This document shows, piece by piece, positions 7,531-12,275 of a stretch of 12,275 nucleotides of DNA. Position numbers and translations under genes: made by a program. A model generated the notes under the pieces. The model made no database searches and was not told the DNA's origin. It was given only the letters and a program-made list of their open reading frames with translations. Origin of the DNA: JBBSGC01 sp038254525 (GTDB lineage Bacteria; Actinomycetota; Actinomycetes; Propionibacteriales; Nocardioidaceae); contig JBBSGC010000054.1 of the NCBI GenBank assembly GCA_038254525.1, positions 1 to 12,275 of the forward strand. Direction: 5' to 3'. Position 1 is the stretch's first letter. Each line of letters starts with the position of its first letter.

Positions 7531-8142
7531 CTAGCCGGAAGCGTCGACCGCTGGCGCAGCCAGCCAGGGCGAAGCCAGCAGCAGCACGTCGATGGCCCGT
7601 CCGGAGTCGGTCGTCCGTTCGACATGGTGCAACGCATGTACGCGAGCTCCCTGGGCCGCCTCGACCAGGTCGGCGACCCGGGGGAGGACCGCGGGATCGG
7701 TCGGGCCACCGACGCCGTGCTCATGGTTCTCGAAGGCGTGCCCGAGGTAGAGCAGCCGTCCACCGGGCGCCAGCCAGCCGATCGAGCGGCGCAGAGCGGG
7801 GACGAGGTCGGCCGCGCGCGCCTGCCAGTAGGCAACGAGCACCAGGTCGACGGGCGCCGCCGGTTCCCAGTGCAGGGCGTCGGCCACCACCCAGTCGACC
7901 GTCCCCGGGGTGACTGCTCCGCGCTGGCGCCCGTGCTCGATCGCGGTCGCGGAGAAGTCGACAGCTGTGACGTGCCACCCGGTGTTCGCCAGCCACCACG
8001 CGTGCCGACCGTTGCCGCAGGCGAGGTCGACCGCGCGACCGGGCGGCAAGCCTTCGACCATGGCGGCAACCACCGTGTTGGGTCCCTCGCCCCACAACGT
8101 CGGCTCGGCGGCGTAGCGCGTGTCCCAGTCGCCTGCGTCCAC
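7531..8142 (-). CDS. Class I SAM-dependent methyltransferase
   Basis: A 203-residue Rossmann-fold methyltransferase. Motif I is VDLACGNGRHAWWLA (about 38-52), the acidic end of strand 2 is VDFS (62-65), and motif II lies near WVVADALHW (84-92). The sequence APGGRLLYLGH (about 125-135) fits the post-motif region. The short length, and a start with W-D-x-RY-x(4)-LWGEGPN, resemble TehB/thiopurine-type small-molecule methyltransferases; the substrate cannot be read from the sequence. The GTG start at 8142 is supported by GGAGGG (8153-8148) five to six bases upstream. It converges on the mca operon and diverges from the secreted propeller gene. It sits where the yyaL-type gene would be expected after mca. 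Confidence 0.85.
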   Translation of the reverse strand: MDAGDWDTRYAAEPTLWGEGPNTVVAAMVEGLPPGRAVDLACGNGRHAWWLANTGWHVTAVDFSATAIEHGRQRGAVTPGTVDWVVADALHWEPAAPVDLVLVAYWQARAADLVPALRRSIGWLAPGGRLLYLGHAFENHEHGVGGPTDPAVLPRVADLVEAAQGARVHALHHVERTTDSGRAIDVLLLASPWLAAPAVDASG

Positions 8143-8255
8143 GTCAGCCCTCCAGTGCTCGACGACCCGACGGATAGCCCATCTGGGTCATTGTCACCAC
8201 TTGCCTGGCACGAGGAACCTAGTGGGCGTCCTCCGGCCGCTCAGAAGGGAACCTC

Positions 8256-9413
8256 ATGCGATCCCCCAGCTTGCTCCTACGTCCACGGCGACTTCCCCGT
8301 GCCCGCGCCGTGGCCTTGCTCGGCTGCGCGGCCTTGGGTGCCACGTCGCTCGCCGCCGCCGGCAGTGCCGGCGCGACGAGCGACCGCCCTGACCCCCTTG
8401 CGTCGGCCAGAGGCCACTACTCGGTCGTACGCAGCGGGCTGGACAACCCTCGGCAGTTGACGATCCTGGGTAACGGCAGTGCTCTGGTGGCCGAGGCCGG
8501 CCACGGGTCGTCGAACCCGAACAACTGCACCGGCTCAGGGCAGCACACGACCTGCATCGGGTACACCGGGAAGGTCACGCTGCTGACCGGGCGCAGCGGG
8601 CGGGCAGTTCCGGTGATGTCGCACCTGCTGTCCGGCGCCGGCAAGGACGGCAGCTTCGCCGTCGGCTCCGACGGCGCCGGCAAGCGGGCCACCGGCAGCT
8701 ACTTCGCGATCGAGACCTACGCGCCGCCGGAGTCGTTCCCGCAGGGAATCTCCGACCGCCAGGCGGGCAAGCTGCTGTCCAGGGGTCCGCGCGGGCGTCT
8801 GCGGATCGTCGCGAACGTCTCCCGCTTCGAGATCAACCATGACGTCGACGGCGAGGGCGTGGACTCCAACCCGTACTCCCTGCTCGCGCTGCAACACCGA
8901 GTTCTCGTGGCAGACGCAGCCGGTGACTACATCGCGTCGGTGCGCCCGGGGCACGTGAACGTGTGGACAGTGCTGCCGGAGTACGGCCCGAAGGTGGATG
9001 CCGTCCCAACTGTGATCTCGCTCGGTGGCGACGGAAACATCTACGTCGGGGAGCTGCACTCGGAGCAGCCGGGCAAGGCCAAGGTGCACGAGTACGACCG
9101 GCACGGCAACATGCTCCGGACCTGGGGTGGCTTCACCACCGTGACCGGAGTGGCTCGCACCCGCAACGGCACCATGTACGTCAGCGAGCTCTTCGGTGGC
9201 AACTGCAGCTTCGACCAGATCCCCAGCTGCTTCCCGGGCCGGGTCGTCAAGATCGCGCCGAACGGCACCCGCAGCCACATCGACGTGCCGTTCCCCGCGG
9301 GCATCGACGCTCGCGGCAGCCGGGTCATCGTGTCGGCGTTCTCGGTCTCGCCGGCCACCGGTTTCGGCGGCAACCCGGCCTGGAGCGGCCAGGTCTGGCG
9401 GCTCCGCTTCTGA
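8256..9413 (+). CDS. Secreted ScyD/ScyE-family beta-propeller protein
   Basis: A 385-residue exported protein. The signal peptide has an Arg-rich N-region (LLLRPRRLPRARA), a hydrophobic core (about 19-36) and a likely signal peptidase site after SAGA (about residue 40). The mature part resembles the ScyD/ScyE family, named after cyanobacterial scytonemin-cluster genes but widespread in actinobacteria with no known role. Repeated segments such as LDNPRQLTILGNGSALVAEAG and VISLGGDGNIYVGELHS are typical of NHL-like propeller blades. Two Cys pairs (near residues 91 and 99, and in the NCSFDQIPSCF segment) could form disulphides outside the cell. The ATG has AGAAGGGA five bases upstream (8243-8250). 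The gene stands alone between a divergent methyltransferase and a strong terminator. Confidence 0.85.
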   Translation: MRSPSLLLRPRRLPRARAVALLGCAALGATSLAAAGSAGATSDRPDPLASARGHYSVVRSGLDNPRQLTILGNGSALVAEAGHGSSNPNNCTGSGQHTTCIGYTGKVTLLTGRSGRAVPVMSHLLSGAGKDGSFAVGSDGAGKRATGSYFAIETYAPPESFPQGISDRQAGKLLSRGPRGRLRIVANVSRFEINHDVDGEGVDSNPYSLLALQHRVLVADAAGDYIASVRPGHVNVWTVLPEYGPKVDAVPTVISLGGDGNIYVGELHSEQPGKAKVHEYDRHGNMLRTWGGFTTVTGVARTRNGTMYVSELFGGNCSFDQIPSCFPGRVVKIAPNGTRSHIDVPFPAGIDARGSRVIVSAFSVSPATGFGGNPAWSGQVWRLRF

Positions 9414-9432
9414 GCGGTACCGCATCGCGACT

Positions 9433-9480
9433 GCGGGAAGGTGGCGGCCCAGCAACAGGTTGGGCCGCCTGCCTTCCCGC
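9433..9480. terminator. Strong two-way terminator hairpin
   Basis: GCGGGAAGG-T-GGCGGCCCA (9433-9451) pairs with TGGGCCGCC-TG-CCTTCCCGC (9461-9480) around a 9-base loop, giving two perfect 9-bp stems with only a small internal mismatch. It lies between the convergent propeller and sigma factor genes and can serve both. There is no U-tract, as is usual for terminators in high-GC actinobacteria. Confidence 0.75.
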
Positions 9481-9569
9481 GTCCGGGACCTCCACCACTG
9501 CCAGGTGTCGACCTGATCGGGCCACAATTTCGCGGCCGTTGCGCGTGCCGGTGCTGAGGGTGCGACGCA

Positions 9570-10124
9570 TCAGCGCTGCATCGCCGCGCGCAGTTGCGTG
9601 CGGGCGCGGTGGATCCGGTCCTTCACCGCGCTGAGCGGCAGACCGGTCAGCGCGGCGATTTCTTGGTACGTCAGGCCGCCGAGGTCGCGCAGCACGAAGG
9701 GTTCGACCGTGGCGGGCGACCGCGCTTCGAGGTCCTCGAGCGCATCGAGCAGGTCCAGCCGAGTGCCGGCGATGACGCTGGTGGTGCGCGGGTCCGCAGC
9801 CTCAGGCAGCAGCGCGTCGGAGCGCTCGGCGGCGCGGCGACGCAGGTTGCGATACGTGCTCCGCGCGGTGTTGGAGGTGAGGACCACGACCCACCCCTGA
9901 AACGAACCGTGTCCGGAGAACTGGTCGAGTTTGGTGGCCACCTTCAGCAAGGCGTCCTGAGCGGCCTCCTCTGCATCGGCGGCGCAGGGCAGGAACCTGC
10001 GGCACCGGCCCAGCACCAAAGGCCGGATCCGCACCAGCAGCTCGTCGAGCGCCATCCGATCCCCCGCCTGAGCTCGTCGGACCAGTTCGTAGAGCACCTC
10101 GTCGGCACGCTCCGGCACAGGCAT
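9570..10124 (-). CDS. ECF-like RNA polymerase sigma factor (sigma-70 family)
   Basis: A 184-residue sigma factor with only the two core domains. Region 2 (about 13-78) contains DELLVRIRPLVLGRCRRF and DAEEAAQDALLKVATKLDQF (50-69), which bind the RNA polymerase clamp and the -10 element. Region 4 (about 128-180) contains LTYQEIAALTGLPLSAVKDRIHRAR (151-175), the helix-turn-helix for the -35 element. No anti-sigma factor gene is visible beside it; the divergent neighbour is a membrane Ser/Thr kinase, which suggests control by phosphorylation (inference). The acidic DAEE that normally contacts polymerase is present, unlike the kinase-dependent ECF43-type factors as I recall them. The ATG has AGGGAG four bases upstream (10134-10129). 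Its start codon overlaps the first possible start codon of the kinase gene. Confidence 0.9.
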   Translation of the reverse strand: MPVPERADEVLYELVRRAQAGDRMALDELLVRIRPLVLGRCRRFLPCAADAEEAAQDALLKVATKLDQFSGHGSFQGWVVVLTSNTARSTYRNLRRRAAERSDALLPEAADPRTTSVIAGTRLDLLDALEDLEARSPATVEPFVLRDLGGLTYQEIAALTGLPLSAVKDRIHRARTQLRAAMQR

Positions 10125-10140
10125 GGAACTCCCTGAGACA

Positions 10141-11079
10141 ATGGCGATGATGAGACACCTAGGACGTTACCGGCTCGACGAGCAACTGGGGTCGGGGGCA
10201 TTCGCCACGGTGTGGCGGGGCTTCGACCCCGAGCTGGACAGCGTGGTGGCGGTGAAGGTGCTCGCGGAGAACTGGGCGACCAACTCTGACGTGTGCGAAC
10301 GCTTCCTCGTCGAGGCGCGGCTGCTGAGGCGGATCTCGCATCCGGCGGTTGTGCGTGTCCACGACGTCGGCACGGCGTGCGGCGACGACGGTGTCGAGCG
10401 ACCGTACTTCGTGATGGACCATGTCGCCGGGGGCACCCTGGCGAGCCGGATCGGCGCACTTCCACCGCGAGACGCACTCGCCCTTGCGGTGGAAGCGGCC
10501 GAGGCCGTGCAGGTCTTGCACGACGAGGGAGCCTTGCACCGCGACATCAAGCCCAGCAACCTGTTGGTCGACCCTGCGCGGACCGGGCAGCGTGTGCTGG
10601 TCGCCGACCTGGGTAGCGTCAAGCTCCTGGCGGACGCGTCCATGCTGACCATGGTGGCCGGCACGCCGGCCTACATGGCGCCGGAGCAGGCGTTGAGCTC
10701 CGGCAGCCTCGATGGCCGCGCCGACGTCTACGCGATGGGAGCGGTCACCTATCAGCTGCTGAGCGGGCGGCTGCCCTACGATGTCGACTCGCCGACCGAG
10801 GCGCTCGGCCGCCCCGACGCGCCGCCACCGGCGATAGCGGAGGACCTCGGGCTGCCGGGCAAGCTCGACCTGGTGCTCTCCCACGCCTTGGCGAAGGACC
10901 CTCGTGCCCGCTTCGAGACCAGCGCGGCCTTCGCCAAGGCGCTGCGTGATGTGGCCGACGGACGTCCAGTCGTGCTGCCGCCACGGCACGTGGGCGGCCG
11001 CTGGCCGGCGTCCGCGGTAGCCGTCGTGGCCGGACTGGTGTTTCTCGTGGCCGCCGCGGTGGTGTGGCTGGTGTCATAG
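10141..11079 (+). CDS. Membrane-anchored Ser/Thr protein kinase (Hanks type)
   Basis: 312 residues from the ATG at 10141. In-frame ATGs at 10123, 10147 and 10150 are also possible and none has a clear ribosome-binding site. The catalytic domain is complete: glycine loop GSGAFATVW (17-25), AVKVL with Lys39, helix C Glu59, HRDIKPSN with catalytic Asp135 (133-140), DLG (156-158) instead of DFG, GTPAYMAPEQ (174-183) and the ADVYAMG helix-F region (194-200). The loop before GTPAY offers Ser167 and Thr170 as possible autophosphorylation sites. One membrane helix (about 289-311) ends the protein, leaving no extracellular domain, so any signal must come from inside or from a partner. It is divergent from the sigma factor gene and is its probable regulator or partner (inference). 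Confidence 0.9.
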   Translation: MAMMRHLGRYRLDEQLGSGAFATVWRGFDPELDSVVAVKVLAENWATNSDVCERFLVEARLLRRISHPAVVRVHDVGTACGDDGVERPYFVMDHVAGGTLASRIGALPPRDALALAVEAAEAVQVLHDEGALHRDIKPSNLLVDPARTGQRVLVADLGSVKLLADASMLTMVAGTPAYMAPEQALSSGSLDGRADVYAMGAVTYQLLSGRLPYDVDSPTEALGRPDAPPPAIAEDLGLPGKLDLVLSHALAKDPRARFETSAAFAKALRDVADGRPVVLPPRHVGGRWPASAVAVVAGLVFLVAAAVVWLVS

Positions 11080-11101
11080 GCGCAGCGTGCACAGCCGGGG
11101 T

Positions 11102-11380
11102 TCAGGTCCGATACGCGTCGCGTCGGTGGTCGACGTCAAGGACGACCACCTGTAACGGGTGGTCCTCGATGCGGTACCCGACGCGGTACTCACCGCGTCG
11201 CGCGCGCCACAGCCCCTCGAATGGCGCGCGCAGGGGCGCTCCGACCCGACGTGGGGCTGAGGCCAGCGGCCCCCGGATGAACTCCCATGCTGCGAATGCG
11301 GCGTCGGGTGGCAATCGGTCGGTTAGTGCCCGTCGCGCACCGGGGGCCAGAACGACGTCGTACGGTTTGTCATCGCCCAC
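11102..11380 (-). CDS. RelE/ParE-family toxin
   Basis: A 92-residue protein with the compact RelE fold pattern: YDVVLAPGARRALTDRLP at the N-terminus, a central GAPLRAPFEGLWRARRGEYRVGYRI segment (about 47-71) and a C-terminal strand LQVVVLDVDHRRDAYRT. RelE toxins cleave mRNA on the ribosome; ParE relatives target gyrase. The Arg-rich WRARRGEYRVGYRI segment and terminal HRRDAY fit the RelE group better. The GTG start lies inside the antitoxin gene with an 11-bp overlap, so the pair is translationally coupled. The gene ends 22 bp from the convergent kinase stop codon. Confidence 0.88.
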   Translation of the reverse strand: MGDDKPYDVVLAPGARRALTDRLPPDAAFAAWEFIRGPLASAPRRVGAPLRAPFEGLWRARRGEYRVGYRIEDHPLQVVVLDVDHRRDAYRT

Positions 11381-11654
11381 GCAGTCGCCGCTCCGACATC
11401 AGCCGATCCATCTCGGAGCTCGTCACGACGTCACCGGCCGCCACATCTGCCTCGGCCTCACCCAGGCGCTTCATCGCCGACGCATCGGACAGCAGTTCGA
11501 TGGTGCCCTCCAGGGACTCCAGATCGGCTGCGGACATCAGGACCACGTACTCGCGGCCGTTGCGGGTGACATGCACCCTGGTGTGTGTGCGATCCACCTG
11601 TTCGGCGATCTCCGACAGTCGAGCCTTGACCTCAGATAGCGGCAGTGTCTCCAT
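11370..11654 (-). CDS. Phd/YefM-family antitoxin
   Basis: 94 residues. The N-terminus (METLPLSEVKARLSEIAEQV, then VHVTRNGREYVVLMSAADLESLE) matches the DNA-binding Phd/YefM dimer domain, which represses its own promoter. The C-terminal part, from about 50 on and acidic then basic (MKRLGEAEADVAAGD onward), would wrap the RelE toxin and neutralise it. It is first in the two-gene operon, as is usual. The ATG at 11654 has no Shine-Dalgarno sequence, and a -10-like TAGAAT lies 8 bases upstream, so a leaderless message is likely. It diverges from the truncated yyaL gene across 222 bp. Confidence 0.88.
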   Translation of the reverse strand: METLPLSEVKARLSEIAEQVDRTHTRVHVTRNGREYVVLMSAADLESLEGTIELLSDASAMKRLGEAEADVAAGDVVTSSEMDRLMSERRLRGR

Positions 11655-11662
11655 AGACCATT

Positions 11663-11668
11663 ATTCTA
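11663..11668 (-). promoter_or_regulatory. Candidate -10 box of the toxin-antitoxin operon (leaderless)
   Basis: On the - strand TAGAAT occupies 11668-11663, followed by 8 bases and then the antitoxin ATG. This spacing puts the transcription start at or beside the start codon. The region is AT-rich against a very GC-rich background, and there is no ribosome-binding site, which both fit. Phd/YefM antitoxins often bind palindromes here; GACTAGAATAATGGTC is only weakly symmetrical. Confidence 0.45.
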
Positions 11669-11876
11669 GTCCCCGGGTTAGGAGCGCCTGGCCCGGCCGG
11701 GAGCCTGCCGTCTGGGGTCCGATAGACCCTACCGACAGCCGACAGCAAGACGATGCGTGTCAGCATGGGCGCGCATGCAGGAGCGGGCGGCACGGCCGGT
11801 GAGCGGCTCAGAGCAAGTGCGGGGAACTTGGGATGTCGAGGGCACTCGTGACGAAGTGCGGGAGGTGTCTGGTCTG

Positions 11877-12050
11877 GTGAACCGGCTGGCCGAGAGAATG
11901 TCGCCGTACTTGAGACAGCATGCGTCGAACCCGGTCGACTGGTGGCCGTGGGGACCTGAGGCGTTCGACGAGGCTCGCCGGTGCGACGTCCCGGTGCTGC
12001 TGAGCGTCGGCTACGCGGCATGCCACTGGTGCCACGAGGTAGCCGCGTAG
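11877..12050 (+). pseudogene. YyaL/DUF255 thioredoxin-domain protein, truncated after CHWCH
   Basis: 57 residues from a GTG with GGAGGT ten bases upstream (11861-11866). The sequence is the clear N-terminus of the YyaL (DUF255, SSP411-like) family: NRLAERMSPYLRQHASNPVDWWPW, then EAFDEAR, then DVPVLLSVGYAACHWCH (about 38-54) with the CxxC-like CHWC. Family members have about 600-700 residues: a thioredoxin-like domain followed by an alpha/alpha barrel. After CHWCH the expected VMAHESFE is replaced by EVAA and a stop codon, so the similarity breaks at about 12035 and more than 90% of the protein is missing. This looks like an insertion, deletion or rearrangement junction. The remaining body of the gene could lie beyond the window. 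The fragment is unlikely to work. Confidence 0.8.
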
Positions 12051-12069
12051 GCGGTAGTTGGTGAACTTT

Positions 12070-12117
12070 GACGAAACCGCTGGTCAGAGCGTTGTTCGCG
12101 GTTCATAGCGGTTCGTC
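12070..12117. repeat. Inverted repeat downstream of the truncated yyaL
   Basis: GACGAAACCGCT (12070-12081) and AGCGGTTCGTC (12107-12117) are inverted copies that differ by one A. The 25-base spacer contains another GCGGTTC (12098-12104). The repeat starts about 35 bases after the yyaL break. It could be recombinase or repressor binding sites at an element end; no recombinase is seen within the window. Confidence 0.5.
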
Positions 12118-12149
12118 GAGTGCCGCCGCTGGAAACCGATTCCACTGCT

Positions 12150-12175
12150 TCGTGTATCACTCTCGTGTATCACTC
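12150..12175. repeat. Perfect 13-bp tandem repeat (two copies)
   Basis: TCGTGTATCACTC occurs twice head to tail (12150-12162 and 12163-12175) with no mismatch. It lies in a gene-free and less GC-rich stretch, 12051-12275. Direct repeats of this size are seen as protein-binding sites, at element ends and as replication-slippage products; the sequence does not decide between these. Confidence 0.8.
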
Positions 12176-12275
12176 GGTCGGGTGAAAGCGCCTTCTTTGG
12201 CCACGTGGTCCTGGGGCGCGTGCGGCGCTCGGCTGCCTGCTCAGCAGGGTCAGCAGTCATGTGGACTTGCGTGGA

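Larger units (their letters stand above)
12051..12275. other. Gene-free stretch beyond the yyaL break
   Basis: I find no convincing coding region here on either strand. The base composition is visibly less GC-rich than the genes to the left, and the stretch holds the inverted repeat and the 13-bp tandem repeat listed separately, plus a short CCTGC-TCA-GCAGG hairpin (12236-12248). It may be the edge of an inserted element that continues past the window. Confidence 0.5.

Noticed and set aside
8535..9527. A 330-codon - strand frame opposite the propeller gene
   Set aside because: It overlaps the terminator hairpin and the antisense of a protein with a clear signal peptide; its composition is that of a shadow frame.
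11757..11876. An upstream extension of the yyaL fragment starting at an ATG at position 11764 or GTG at 11757
   Set aside because: The family begins with NRL directly after the start; the GTG at 11877 has GGAGGT upstream, and the extension has no family-like sequence.
12084..12260. A 58-codon - strand frame beginning at an ATG at 12260
   Set aside because: It has no ribosome-binding site, no recognisable motif, and runs through the tandem and inverted repeats.
1..12275. CRISPR array, tRNA or rRNA genes, intact insertion sequence
   Set aside because: I saw no regularly spaced repeats, no cloverleaf-like sequence and no transposase or integrase reading frame in the window.

Overview
The window is high-GC DNA from a mycothiol-producing actinobacterium. 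A mycothiol S-conjugate amidase gene (mca) next to greA and a DUF4307 gene, frequent GTG starts, leaderless-looking promoters and GC-saturated third codon positions all point to Actinomycetia. I cannot place the genus from sequence alone.

Left part (1-5068, all + strand): the 3' end of a GlmL/MutL-family gene overlaps an AI-2E/PerM-family membrane transporter gene by 4 bp. Then come a PhoD-like phosphatase, a threonine ammonia-lyase with an ACT domain (ilvA), and a DrrA-type ABC transporter ATPase gene that is broken just after its Walker B and D-loop region, with no permease gene following.

Middle part (5131-7522): a recognisable actinobacterial block. greA and a DUF4307 membrane protein lie on the - strand. 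mca and a small single-pass membrane protein lie divergently on the + strand. From recalled synteny (mycobacterial Rv1080c-Rv1084), a YyaL/DUF255 thioredoxin-domain gene is expected next.

Right part (7523-12275): instead of yyaL there are about 4.3 kb of other genes. These are a SAM-dependent methyltransferase (-), a secreted ScyD/ScyE-family beta-propeller protein (+), a strong two-way terminator hairpin, an ECF-like sigma factor (-) divergent from a membrane-anchored Ser/Thr kinase (+) with no extracellular sensor, and a RelE/Phd-YefM toxin-antitoxin pair (-). After these the yyaL homologue does appear (11877), but it is cut off right after its CHWCH motif. The roughly 230 bp that follow carry no convincing gene, but hold a perfect 13-bp tandem repeat and an inverted repeat.

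The most interesting points are the divergent sigma factor/kinase pair whose start codons overlap in one CATG, the truncated yyaL with its repeat-bearing junction, the truncated drrA, the interrupted greA-mca-yyaL neighbourhood, and a long hairpin in the mca leader. None is proven to be a new system. The sigma factor/kinase pair is the best candidate for unstudied signalling.
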